A stretch of 64,000 nt of DNA, from NCBI GenBank assembly GCA_945910395.1, contig CAMDYX010000001.1, positions 124,001-188,000 of the forward strand, given 5' to 3'. This document shows positions 55,986 to 64,000 of this stretch, piece after piece. A model generated the notes under the pieces. The model searched no databases. It worked only from the letters and a program-made list of their open reading frames with translations, and had not been told where the DNA came from. A program made the translations under genes and the position numbers. Positions within the stretch are counted from its first letter, which is position 1. The number at the start of each line of letters is the position of its first letter. This DNA comes from an uncultured Agathobacter sp. (lineage in GTDB: Bacteria > Bacillota > Clostridia > Lachnospirales > Lachnospiraceae).

Positions 55986-57113
55986 TCATTTCACAAATAC
56001 CGATTGAATCATTTTAATAACTAACATTTGCTCTTCCTCACTTATATATGGAGAAAATGGAATTCCGAAGGATTGTTTGCTATACCAAACAGCATTCTCA
56101 AATTTTTCCCCATAAGTTTCGTTTCCTTCAAACACCGGCAATAAATGCATCGGTGTAGGATAATACAAAATTGTCGGTATGCAATTCTCTTTTAGCGTTT
56201 CTAATATAGTGGTTCTTTGTTCTTCACTTTCTGCTACTACCACATACTGTGCATATGCAGAAATACATTCCTTATTAATCACCGGACATTTTAGATATTG
56301 TCCTAAATTTTCCGAATATGTGCGTGCGATCTTCTGTCTCTTTGCGATTTCTTCCTCTAATACATGAAGCTTTGGAAGAAGTACTGCCGCCTGTATCGCA
56401 TCCAGTCTGGAATTGATTCCGATACGAACATTATCATACTTTGTCTTGCCTTTTCCATGCACCCGCAATGACCGAATGATTTTATCAATATTCTCATCAT
56501 CCGTAAAAACTGCTCCCCCATCACCATAGCATCCTAACGGTTTTGATGGGAAGAATGAAGTGGCCGCAATCTCAGAACAGGAACAACATTTCGCTCCTCG
56601 ATATGAAGCCCCCATTCCTTGTGCTGCATCCTCAATAAGCAATAACTGATATTTTTCAGCAATTTGCCTTAATCTGGAAAAATCTGCCGGATTCCCCAAA
56701 AAATCTACCGCTACAATGGCTCGTGGCCGAAGCTTTCCTTCTTCTATTACATAATTAATCTGTCTTTCTAAACTGTCCGGATCAATATTATAGGAATCCT
56801 TCTCAATATCACAAAAAACCGGGGTTGCACCTAGAAGACATGCCGGTTCGATAGAAGCAATAAAGGTCATATCAGGGCAAAAGACCACATCCCCCGCTCC
56901 TATTCCATAAGCCATATAAATCAACTGTAACGCAGCCGTTCCATCTGAACATGTTATAGCATATTTACGATTCACAAAATCTGCTAATTCTGTCTCAAAT
57001 TGCTCAACCTTATCTCCCAGAATAAAGCCGGTACTATTAATTACATCATCTATGTTCTTATCAATGTCCTGTTTTAAATACTGATATTGTCTTTTTAAAT
57101 CGATGAATTCCAT
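55986..57113 (-). CDS. wbpE: DegT/DnrJ aminotransferase, WbpE/WlbC-like
   Basis: The ~375-residue PLP enzyme has EFIDLKRQYQYLKQDIDKNI, FCPDMTFIASIEPACLLGAT, LLIEDAAQGMGASYRG, TSFFPSKPLGCYGDGGAVFT (PLP lysine) and GINSRLDAIQAAVL. This matches WbpE/WlbC, which aminate UDP-3-keto-GlcNAcA. It follows wbpD- and wbpB-like genes in the pathway set. ATG 57113 is preferred over GTG 57125 because GGAG is seven bases upstream. Confidence 0.85.
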   Translation of the reverse strand: MEFIDLKRQYQYLKQDIDKNIDDVINSTGFILGDKVEQFETELADFVNRKYAITCSDGTAALQLIYMAYGIGAGDVVFCPDMTFIASIEPACLLGATPVFCDIEKDSYNIDPDSLERQINYVIEEGKLRPRAIVAVDFLGNPADFSRLRQIAEKYQLLLIEDAAQGMGASYRGAKCCSCSEIAATSFFPSKPLGCYGDGGAVFTDDENIDKIIRSLRVHGKGKTKYDNVRIGINSRLDAIQAAVLLPKLHVLEEEIAKRQKIARTYSENLGQYLKCPVINKECISAYAQYVVVAESEEQRTTILETLKENCIPTILYYPTPMHLLPVFEGNETYGEKFENAVWYSKQSFGIPFSPYISEEEQMLVIKMIQSVFVK

Positions 57114-57125
57114 ATCCTGCTCCAC

Positions 57126-57701
57126 TTAATCTGAAATACACTTAACGCCCATCTCTGACTGTTCATAAATCAAATGGCATTCCTCGCACTCAGCTTTACT
57201 ATTTCTAAAATGTAATTTACATCCACACTTACAAACATACCCCACTATTTTAGATGGATTTCCAACAACTAATGCATAGTTCGGTACATTCTTTGTAACA
57301 ACTGCTCCGGCCCCAACCAAAGCATACTCCCCAATTTCGTTTCCGCAAACAATAGTAGCATTTGCTCCAATTGAAGCTCCTCTTCGTATTTTAGTTGCCT
57401 TAAACTCATCTTTGCGTTCAATAAAGCTTCTTGGATTAATCACATTCGTAAATACGCAATTCGGTCCCAGGAAAACATCATCTTCACATTCTAACCCTTT
57501 ATATAGGGCAACATTATTTTTTATCTTTACATTATCGCCAATGATTACTCCGTCTTCAACGAATACACCTTGTCCGATATTACAATGTTTTCCTATCTTT
57601 GCGCCATTCATAACGTTGCAAAATTGCCAAATCCGGGTTTCCTCTCCCACGATAGCCTCTTCACCTATAAGACTTGATGAATGTACCCAATACTTTTCCA
57701 T
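57126..57701 (-). CDS. wbpD: WbpD/WlbB-like sugar N-acetyltransferase
   Basis: The 191-residue left-handed beta-helix protein shows hexapeptide repeats ([40 protein letters not shown]), [20 protein letters not shown] and [20 protein letters not shown], ending in a cysteine-rich [11 protein letters not shown] tail that may bind metal. WbpD acetylates the 3-amino group of UDP-GlcNAc3NA. GAGGAAC supports ATG 57701. It is sandwiched between the oxidoreductase and aminotransferase genes of the same pathway. Confidence 0.88.
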   Translation of the reverse strand: MEKYWVHSSSLIGEEAIVGEETRIWQFCNVMNGAKIGKHCNIGQGVFVEDGVIIGDNVKIKNNVALYKGLECEDDVFLGPNCVFTNVINPRSFIERKDEFKATKIRRGASIGANATIVCGNEIGEYALVGAGAVVTKNVPNYALVVGNPSKIVGYVCKCGCKLHFRNSKAECEECHLIYEQSEMGVKCISD

Positions 57702-57710
57702 TTCCGTTCC

Positions 57711-58781
57711 TCAAAATCTTCCAACAAAATCCATTGTGCTACATTCCTCAAGAGGTAATTTCACGCTTTGCCCGGTAGCTGCCGATTTGTAAATTGCCAG
57801 TACAAGCTCCAATGCCCTCTTTCCGGCTTCCGCATCCACGAATGGTTTTCTATCATTTCTAATTGCATCTATTACATCTGCATACAATTTTGTATGTCCA
57901 AATCCATATACATTTGGCGGAATCTCACTACATTCCTTTTTAATTACCTGCGGATCATCCAAATAGTCGGAGAAATTCCATTCCTCGATGATGTTAACTG
58001 CCTCACCGCCGGCTTTCACGGTTCCTTTTTCACCAAACAAATATAATGTTTCTTCCAAATTCTTTGGATAAATATCCGTAGTCCCTTCAACGATGCCATA
58101 ACTTCCATTTTTAAAGCGGATAAGTGCAATTCCTAAATCTTCCGCTTCAATGTAATCATGCTTAAGCCGATCGGTCATTCCAACGACTTCAACTATTTCA
58201 TCGCCCATTAACCATCTTAATAAGTCAATATCATGAATACACTGGTTCATAAGGGCTCCTCCATCCTGTTCCCAGGTGCCTCTCCATTTTGCCCTTGCAT
58301 AATACTCGTAATCTCTTGCCCAGCGTATATGTGCAGTCCCATAAAGCATTTTTCCAAATCGTCGCATTTCAACTGCTTCATGGATTTTCTGTATTGATTT
58401 ATTAAATCGATTCTGATGGCAGGCACATACCTTTACATTTTTTTCTTCTGCCTTTTTTATAATCGCATCCGCATCCTGTATGGATAGCGCAATGGGCTTC
58501 TCAATAATCAGATTACACCCATACTCTATACAATCTAATGCAATCTGTGCATGCTTTCCGCTTTCTGTTGCAATCGAAACCAGTTCCGGTTTCTCGGTCT
58601 TAAGCATTTCTATATAATCGGTATATTGGTGAACGGTCTCCGGAAGCTTAAATTTTAATACTTTATCTTCCATGTTATCTTTAACCAAATCACAGATTGC
58701 GACAATTTCTAAGTTGTTATTCTGCGCAGCAACAACATGATTGTTCGAAATTCTTCCACATCCAATTAGTGCATATTTCAT
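57711..58781 (-). CDS. wbpB: WbpB/WlbA-like UDP-sugar 3-dehydrogenase
   Basis: The 356-residue Gfo/Idh/MocA oxidoreductase has KYALIGCGRISNNHVVAAQN (NAD site), NLIIEKPIALSIQDADAIIK (EKP), ACHQNRFNKSIQKIHEAVEM and QDGGALMNQCIHDIDLLRWL. WbpB-type enzymes oxidise C3 of UDP-GlcNAcA for transamination by WbpE. wbpA (UDP-GlcNAc 6-dehydrogenase) is not in the window. Together with the two following genes it predicts a UDP-2,3-diacetamido-2,3-dideoxyuronate. Confidence 0.87.
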   Translation of the reverse strand: MKYALIGCGRISNNHVVAAQNNNLEIVAICDLVKDNMEDKVLKFKLPETVHQYTDYIEMLKTEKPELVSIATESGKHAQIALDCIEYGCNLIIEKPIALSIQDADAIIKKAEEKNVKVCACHQNRFNKSIQKIHEAVEMRRFGKMLYGTAHIRWARDYEYYARAKWRGTWEQDGGALMNQCIHDIDLLRWLMGDEIVEVVGMTDRLKHDYIEAEDLGIALIRFKNGSYGIVEGTTDIYPKNLEETLYLFGEKGTVKAGGEAVNIIEEWNFSDYLDDPQVIKKECSEIPPNVYGFGHTKLYADVIDAIRNDRKPFVDAEAGKRALELVLAIYKSAATGQSVKLPLEECSTMDFVGRF

Positions 58782-58786
58782 ATTTA

Positions 58787-59404
58787 CTAAACCCTTTCGT
58801 CTCCATGAGGAAACATATTTTCTGATCCACGTCTATTTATTATTGTTGCAGGGATTCCGGCTACAGTCACATGATCCGGAACATCCTTATTTACAACGGC
58901 ATTCGCCCCAATCGCCACATCATTTCCAATTACAATATTTCCATATATTTTTGCTCCCGGACCTATATAAACATTATCTCCAAAAACCGGAGGTTTTGAT
59001 GAGATCCATTCTCCCTTTTCGTCCAAGGTTCCAAACTGTCCTACATTAACTCCTGCATGAATTCTGGCATTTGCGCCAAATTTACAATCCCCATTTATTA
59101 CAATTGTTCCTGTATGGCATAAGCAAAGTCCCGGGCCAAATACATTTTGCTTTATTGTATATCCCAGCTTTAATCCTAAAACTTTCAGTCTATATTGGAG
59201 CCAGCATGTATATGTCTTTATAAAAAGGTTTTTTTGATTTTTACAGTTTAAAAAATATTCGGTTTTTCGTAATCTCTCTTCAAATCTCCATATTTCAGGG
59301 ACAATTAAACTTTCTAATCTCCAAAATAAATTCGGTTTTTTTATCCCAAGAGCTCTCCGATCACACTCCACGTAAAAACGGTAATCTTCCTTACTCTGTA
59401 TCAT
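58787..59404 (-). CDS. Hexapeptide-repeat acetyltransferase, CysE/WbbJ-like
   Basis: The 205-residue protein has a helical N-terminal half and a C-terminal left-handed beta-helix: LCHTGTIVINGDCKFGANAR, HAGVNVGQFGTLDEKGEWI, PPVFGDNVYIGPGAKIYGNI, AIGANAVVNKDVPDHVTVAG. The layout is like serine acetyltransferases but in glycan loci it usually O-acetylates sugars. No cysteine biosynthesis genes are near. Five bases separate it from wbpB. Confidence 0.85.
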   Translation of the reverse strand: MIQSKEDYRFYVECDRRALGIKKPNLFWRLESLIVPEIWRFEERLRKTEYFLNCKNQKNLFIKTYTCWLQYRLKVLGLKLGYTIKQNVFGPGLCLCHTGTIVINGDCKFGANARIHAGVNVGQFGTLDEKGEWISSKPPVFGDNVYIGPGAKIYGNIVIGNDVAIGANAVVNKDVPDHVTVAGIPATIINRRGSENMFPHGDERV

Positions 59405-59407
59405 AAA

Positions 59408-60517
59408 TTACACCTCTTCAATATACTTTCTAATGGGTTCAAGAGTAATTTCATTATCAATTGTTTTATATGCCATATTTCGAATATCCTGTGCCAATTG
59501 CATTCTCGTTTTTCCAATGCGCAACTGATCATAAAAGCAAACGACCTTTTCTATATCAATCATTGAACTGTCATTCGGGAATTGCACGCAATATTTTCCA
59601 TCTGTATCGTCAAATGCATCTTCTCTTGCCCCCGAAATAACCGGAAGACCCTCAGCCAGGTATTCTCGTACCTTCAACGCACTTGATTTCGTAACACCAT
59701 CTTTATAAAATCCTAATGCAGAAACGGCTATATCAGATACATCATATATCCTTTGTAGGCTTTCTCCGTATTGCGCTCCCATAAAGCATACATGTTCCTG
59801 TAGTTGCAGTTCATCAACAAGTTTTTCGTAATATTCTTTTTCCGGGCCCTCTCCGACTATACGCACAAGAATATCTCTTGTTCCGCCATTCTTATAGTAG
59901 AAAGACAGCCCCTGAAACAATCGCTCATATCCGTGATGTGGTTTTAAAACTGCGACCGCCAGAATATTCAGTTTGCTTTCGTCATACTCTACACATTCTT
60001 TTATAGTATTGACTTCACATACATTAATTCCATTTTTAACACAAATGGTTTCTATTCCAAATATCTTTTCATCTGACGAATATGTAACTATTCTATCAAT
60101 ATATTTATTAAGCCTTGTCCAATAGTTATAATAATCCTTTATGAGCATAACTCCCATTATGCTTTGTAAACTCTCTCTCCAAAATGGATAGGTTGGTATT
60201 TCGACTATTATCTTGCAGTTGGGATATTTTTCTTTAATGTACTTCAAAAAAATATAATGCTTTCTATCCCCACTTGCTCTTCGTATATAGATAAAATCAG
60301 GATCTATGATATCTTGATATGCTTTACTGTAATCCCACTTAATGCAAAAAAAGGGAAAAACCGCTAATGCGTTTTTAATCTTACTCTTCGTTGACATCTT
60401 AATATCAATTTCACTCATTGTATAATACTTTCTAAATGAAGTTAATTGCATATCAATTTTTTTAGAAACACCAACCGTATCCCTTGCATTAAAATGTATA
60501 TAGTATCCCTTTTTCAT
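59408..60517 (-). CDS. GT4-like glycosyltransferase
   Basis: The 369-residue GT-B protein has YIHFNARDTVGVSKKIDMQL at the N-terminus, IVEIPTYPFWRES, LAVAVLKPHHGYERLFQGLS (donor-domain start), RIVGEGPEKEYYEKLVDELQ and SSALKVREYLAEGLPVISGA. It lacks a full EX7E, with REYLAEGLPVI in its place. It is probably a nucleotide-sugar transferase early in the assembly order. Confidence 0.8.
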   Translation of the reverse strand: MKKGYYIHFNARDTVGVSKKIDMQLTSFRKYYTMSEIDIKMSTKSKIKNALAVFPFFCIKWDYSKAYQDIIDPDFIYIRRASGDRKHYIFLKYIKEKYPNCKIIVEIPTYPFWRESLQSIMGVMLIKDYYNYWTRLNKYIDRIVTYSSDEKIFGIETICVKNGINVCEVNTIKECVEYDESKLNILAVAVLKPHHGYERLFQGLSFYYKNGGTRDILVRIVGEGPEKEYYEKLVDELQLQEHVCFMGAQYGESLQRIYDVSDIAVSALGFYKDGVTKSSALKVREYLAEGLPVISGAREDAFDDTDGKYCVQFPNDSSMIDIEKVVCFYDQLRIGKTRMQLAQDIRNMAYKTIDNEITLEPIRKYIEEV

Positions 60518-60524
60518 TCTTGGT

Positions 60525-61532
60525 CTATCTTATTCTCCCTATCAATCTATTCAAAGCATACATTCCACAATATTCTACCCTTAGTTTTGTGGCAATCATT
60601 AAAAGGAATTCCATAAATCTAAGATTCCTATCCCCATTTGTGTTTTTAAACCACTTTTTAACTACTTTATCCAAATTTTGAATTTTTCTGATATTATGCA
60701 CAGATAACCTTAATATCTCACGCAGTAAGGCCGTATTCCTTATATGTCTAGTTAATAAACAGCTTAATACTATCAACTGTTCATACAACATACCCCTTAT
60801 CATCATCGCTTTGTCTCTGCATATTTCCATATCAGATGTTTTATCAATTAATAATTCGATATCCGCAAACGGAATCTTTTCTATACTCAATTCTGTAAAA
60901 CTTTTCTTTCTAGAGGTAGAGTTTTCGTTGCAAAAATTCACATACAAATTCTCATTTATAAAGAACATTTGCTTGGCATACAAATTTACTTGTGCGACAA
61001 AAATCATGTCTTCAGTCAAACATCCAATTGGAAAATGTATGTTATTATCCTCTAGAAACGATTTCCTATAGACTCTATTCCATATTGCAGTTGTTCCATA
61101 ATATATATAGTTCTGTCTTGCATCGTCTTTCGGGAAAGTGTGAAGTATCTTCTCTTCTTTATCAACGATCTCAAATCCACACATAACCACATCAAGCTCG
61201 TTGTTGCTATTTATTGCGTTAGAAAATTTCAACAAATAATCGTTTTTATAATAGTCATCACAATCCAAGAAGCAAATCCAGTCTCCGGTAGCATGAGTTA
61301 TTCCCTGTTGCCTAGCCGAACTGATTCCGCTATTTCTTTCCAATTTTATCTGATGTACTTTTTCGTTCTTCGAAATTTTTTCTAAATACTCATTCGTTTT
61401 TTTCTCGGTGGTTCCATCGTTAACAAGTAGAATCTCATAATCATTATAATATTGCGAAAGTACTGATTGAATCGCTCGATCAATTAGCTCTGGTGGATTA
61501 TTATATACCGGAATAATTACTGAGAATCGCAT
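60525..61532 (-). CDS. GT2 glycosyltransferase
   Basis: The 335-residue inverting enzyme has FSVIIPVYNNPPELIDRAIQ, ILLVNDGTTEKKTNEYL, NSGISSARQQGITHATGDWI, CFLDCDDYYKNDYLL (DCDD metal motif) and FPIGCLTEDMIFVAQ. Its start overlaps the previous gene's end by 16 bases, so translation is coupled to the polyprenyl-phosphate transferase. Confidence 0.9.
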   Translation of the reverse strand: MRFSVIIPVYNNPPELIDRAIQSVLSQYYNDYEILLVNDGTTEKKTNEYLEKISKNEKVHQIKLERNSGISSARQQGITHATGDWICFLDCDDYYKNDYLLKFSNAINSNNELDVVMCGFEIVDKEEKILHTFPKDDARQNYIYYGTTAIWNRVYRKSFLEDNNIHFPIGCLTEDMIFVAQVNLYAKQMFFINENLYVNFCNENSTSRKKSFTELSIEKIPFADIELLIDKTSDMEICRDKAMMIRGMLYEQLIVLSCLLTRHIRNTALLREILRLSVHNIRKIQNLDKVVKKWFKNTNGDRNLRFMEFLLMIATKLRVEYCGMYALNRLIGRIR

Positions 61533-62494
61533 TCCTTACCCTCTTTATTGGATTCAATATTGCTTTCCTTCACTAAGCATATTGGTCTCTTCTTTACTTC
61601 CATATATATTCGCGCAAGATATTCTCCAATGATACCCAGCAAGGTTATTATTACACCGCCTAAAAACAGCATAATCAAAATGATTGTAGCACGCCCCGTG
61701 CTATTCTCCGGATGGATCAATACTGCGGCTGCTGTATATATCGCATAAATTGCCGCAGCCACTACAATCATCATTCCAACCCAGATTGCTGCACGAAGTG
61801 GTGTTGTTGCAAATGCTATAATACCGCTACTTGCATAATTAAACAGGTTCGTAAATGACCATTTAGATTTGCCTGCTACACGTTCTACATTCTGATATGG
61901 TAGCCATTTTGTCTTAAATCCGACCCATGCATAGATTCCTTTGGTAAATCGTTCTCTCTCTCCTAGAGAAACTACCGCATCGGCCATCTGCCTTGTCATC
62001 ATTCGGTAATCGGTACTTCCCGGCTTTAAGTCAATGATGGTCATTCGGTTCATCACATGGTAAAACATGTTGGAAAAAAAGCTTTTTATTTTTGATTCTC
62101 CTTTTCGATTGGCACGTTGTGCTGCGCAGCTGTCGTAGCCTTCTTCTGTAATCGTTCGAATCATTTCCGGAAGAAGTGCAGGTGGATGCTGAAGATCGGC
62201 ATCCATCAATACTACATAGTCTCCTGTACTTCTGGATAATCCCTCATAAATAGCCGGCTCTTTTCCAAAGTTTCTGGAAAACGAACTATATCGAATAATA
62301 TCCTTCCCATACTCATTTTCCAACTTTTTTATTTCTTTTAATGTTCCGTCGTTACTTCCGTCATCAATGAAAAAGAAGCGACAATCAAAATCCGGAATTT
62401 CTTCTTCAAATACTTTTGTTACTGCATCATAAAAAAGCTTTATACATTTCTCCTCATTGTAACAAGGTACAACAACCTCAATAATCTTTTTCAC
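61517..62494 (-). CDS. Polyprenyl-phosphate glycosyltransferase (GtrB/DPM1-like)
   Basis: The 325-residue GT2 protein has IEVVVPCYNEEKCIKLFYDA, FFIDDGSNDGTL, YVVLMDADLQHPPALLPEMI, and two C-terminal helices (AIWVGMMIVVAAAIYAIYTA, IILIMLFLGGVIITLLGIIG) as in GtrB. It makes an undecaprenyl-phosphate sugar used by GT-C enzymes. The wide separation from the second such gene (31012) suggests two different lipid-linked donors in this locus. Confidence 0.9.
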   Translation of the reverse strand: MKKIIEVVVPCYNEEKCIKLFYDAVTKVFEEEIPDFDCRFFFIDDGSNDGTLKEIKKLENEYGKDIIRYSSFSRNFGKEPAIYEGLSRSTGDYVVLMDADLQHPPALLPEMIRTITEEGYDSCAAQRANRKGESKIKSFFSNMFYHVMNRMTIIDLKPGSTDYRMMTRQMADAVVSLGERERFTKGIYAWVGFKTKWLPYQNVERVAGKSKWSFTNLFNYASSGIIAFATTPLRAAIWVGMMIVVAAAIYAIYTAAAVLIHPENSTGRATIILIMLFLGGVIITLLGIIGEYLARIYMEVKKRPICLVKESNIESNKEGKECDSQ

Positions 62495-62512
62495 AACGTT
62501 CTCCTTCGTATT

Positions 62513-63553
62513 TTACTGCTTCCAATTATCTCGATTGGCAGCCTCTTTCTTTCCAAACCAGCCAAGTATTGTTCCCCATCCATAGATCCATAAGGTTATC
62601 CAGCAGGCAACTATATGAAAAAGCCATGCTGTTATATCCGGTTTTCTACAAAATCCGACAATTGCCTGGAGTAATAATGGTATTATTGTAACACAACATA
62701 ATGCAAATAGCACTATTTTTCCTTTTCCCAGCTTATTCCATGGATACTTGCGGCCTTTTGCATCGCTAAAATAGAGAAAATCCTTAATTCTACGATTTTG
62801 CTTTCTGCAAAAAGTCTTAACATCCGGGCAGAACAAATGAACAATGCCGGTTTTCACTTTCGCAACACGAAGTTCAGGATCTTTTAAAAAAAGTTCCCAT
62901 AAGACATCGATATCGAATAGATAGTCCCCCTCAAAGTTTTCCTTCAGTTCCTTTGTTCTCATCAAAAAGCCATTAGCGCCAATGGTAGGAATCATATTCG
63001 CTTGGAACTTAATAGAAAGATAATCGCCACAGTCAATCTCTTCCCGCTCTACCTCTGTCCATTTTCCGGTGATTCTGCAATATCTGTCATAATTTCCGGT
63101 AAACATACATAAGGGATCATTCATCCCAATTAACGCACAATACCGATTGATTACCCCATCCTCTTTTCGATAGGTATATTCAATCGGTTCACTAGCCACA
63201 ATCTTCTCATCTTCGAATGGTGCCATCATTCGGTTGAGCCAATCATTGTCCGGTATGATATTATCAGAATCCAAAAGCAGCACGACATCGCCCTCTGCTT
63301 GTTTTACCCCTACCGCTTTTCCCGCTTCTGCAGTGCGAAGCGGGTTTTCATATACGGATATTTTAATATCGCATTTCTTTTTATATTCCTCAAACTTTTC
63401 TAAAGTTCCGTCCGTAGAACCGCCATCTGCAAATATGAACTCCAGTTTTTCATGCGGATAGGATTGATTCATCACAGCTTCCATATACAAATCTATGGTT
63501 CTCATGCAATTGAAAGTCGGTGTCACAATTGAAATTGTCTTTGGTTCACTCAT
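62513..63553 (-). CDS. GT2 glycosyltransferase with C-terminal membrane helices
   Basis: The 346-residue protein has ISIVTPTFNCMRTIDLYMEA, EFIFADGGSTDGTLEKF, VVLLLDSDNIIPDNDWLNRM (DSD), NGFLMRTKELKEN, and at residues ~275-335 two or three hydrophobic helices (IVLFALCCVTIIPLLLQAIV, AWLFHIVACWITLWIYGW). It is membrane-anchored and starts one base after the radical-SAM gene stop, so the two are coupled. Confidence 0.87.
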   Translation of the reverse strand: MSEPKTISIVTPTFNCMRTIDLYMEAVMNQSYPHEKLEFIFADGGSTDGTLEKFEEYKKKCDIKISVYENPLRTAEAGKAVGVKQAEGDVVLLLDSDNIIPDNDWLNRMMAPFEDEKIVASEPIEYTYRKEDGVINRYCALIGMNDPLCMFTGNYDRYCRITGKWTEVEREEIDCGDYLSIKFQANMIPTIGANGFLMRTKELKENFEGDYLFDIDVLWELFLKDPELRVAKVKTGIVHLFCPDVKTFCRKQNRRIKDFLYFSDAKGRKYPWNKLGKGKIVLFALCCVTIIPLLLQAIVGFCRKPDITAWLFHIVACWITLWIYGWGTILGWFGKKEAANRDNWKQ

Positions 63554-64000
63554 TTACTTATCCCCTTTGCCTCCAAAGTCTGCCAGATGCCCGAACACTT
63601 TTCCGGCTGCCCGGAAGATAAATTTTACATCCTCCCAGGATCGGATTCCGATGATTCGATGCCAGATAAATTCCGGATGAAAAGCAACCTTATATACAGA
63701 CTGAACCGCCTCTTTGATCTTCTCTGACCCCATCGGTGTCTTCATGACCGGCATACGCTGATCATAATCCTCGTAATTTTCAGTTAATAGCCATCCATTT
63801 TCCTTACACTCCTGATATAACGGGGTTCCCGGATACGGAATAAGTACCGTTGCCTGGAGAGTATGTGCCCAGTTTTTCTTTAAGATTTTCTGTCCTAGGC
63901 ATACCGTATTCTGCACCTGCTGTTCGTCTTCCCATGGATAACCGAACATGATCGTAATATGCGGAGACAATCCTGCCTTTTTCGCAAGGTTACAGCTTTC
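63554..64000 (-). CDS. Radical-SAM (B12-binding type) protein, 3' part
   Basis: The frame is open to the right edge: ESCNLAKKAGLSPHITIMFG continues YPWEDEQQVQNTV, the C-terminal TIM-barrel end of radical-SAM enzymes (pattern G.P.E). It then has LIPYPGTPLYQECKENGWL (the conserved PGTPLY) and a helical tail ending GGKGDK. The TTG at 63970 is internal. The CxxxCxxC cluster lies outside the window. It is in one operon with the glycosyltransferases; the reaction is unknown. Confidence 0.8.
   Translation of the reverse strand, partial: ESCNLAKKAGLSPHITIMFGYPWEDEQQVQNTVCLGQKILKKNWAHTLQATVLIPYPGTPLYQECKENGWLLTENYEDYDQRMPVMKTPMGSEKIKEAVQSVYKVAFHPEFIWHRIIGIRSWEDVKFIFRAAGKVFGHLADFGGKGDK

Noticed and set aside
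1-64000. CRISPR arrays, tRNA or rRNA genes, phage integrase or attachment sites
   Set aside because: No regularly spaced repeats, cloverleaf candidates or integrase-like proteins were seen by eye; the defence-like region has no recognisable integrase boundary.

Overview
The window is AT-rich with short intergenic gaps, strong GGAGG-type ribosome binding sites and frequent TTG/GTG starts. Together with the mix of families (split transketolase, GT8, FkbM, PIG-L and PglK-like ABC proteins) this suggests a Gram-positive, low-GC anaerobe of the Clostridia, probably Lachnospiraceae. That assignment is an inference from protein style; no rRNA or housekeeping marker is present. Almost everything is transcribed right to left (minus strand). 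The exceptions are a gene fragment at the left edge and one membrane-protein gene at 17324-19042.

Region 1 (1-952) holds the 3' end of an unidentified plus-strand gene with its terminator, then a 632-bp internally deleted IS66-family element (intact tnpA, only the 5' end of tnpB, matching 10-bp terminal inverted repeats). Region 2 (1005-11297) looks like a defence island: a DUF2971 protein, a receiver-like protein, a 2095-residue protein with two GHKL-type ATPase regions flanking a phosphoribosyltransferase-like domain, a frameshifted small gene, an AbiH-family abortive-infection protein and a tiny ORF. Region 3 (11338-15198) holds a lone glycosyltransferase, an ATPase / PD-(D/E)XK-like nuclease pair with its own promoter (a second candidate defence module), a small membrane ORF and a frameshifted PIG-L deacetylase.

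Region 4 (15255-41892) starts the glycan locus: four large polytopic GT-C-like membrane proteins, two PglK-like ABC flippases, three GT8 transferases, an acyltransferase-3 and, at its core (23059-33123), a tight operon. That operon joins a WecE/RffA aminotransferase, a WecD-like GNAT, a polyprenyl-phosphate glycosyltransferase, an SDR, both halves of a transketolase, an acyl carrier protein, an AMP-forming ligase, a thioesterase and a LuxE/LuxC acyl-reduction pair. I infer a dedicated route that makes an unusual acyl or carbonyl building block and attaches it to a 4-amino-4,6-dideoxy sugar.

Region 5 (41919-55978) is glycosyltransferases (GT2, GT4, two GT11 fucosyltransferase-like, one NodZ/FUT8-like), methyltransferases (one FkbM gene frameshifted), a DUF268 protein and an asparagine-synthase-like amidotransferase lacking Cys2. 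Region 6 (55986-64000), the promoter-proximal end, has WbpB/WbpD/WbpE-like enzymes for a 2,3-diamino-2,3-dideoxy uronic acid sugar, an acetyltransferase, several glycosyltransferases and the 3' end of a radical-SAM gene. Overall the locus appears to build a heavily decorated surface glycan on a lipid carrier, flip it by ABC transporters and modify it outside with GT-C enzymes fed by polyprenyl-phosphate sugars. No Wzy/Wzx pair was recognised. Three genes carry single frameshifts, which may be real decay, phase variation or sequencing error. No gene-free stretch exceeds about 300 bases.
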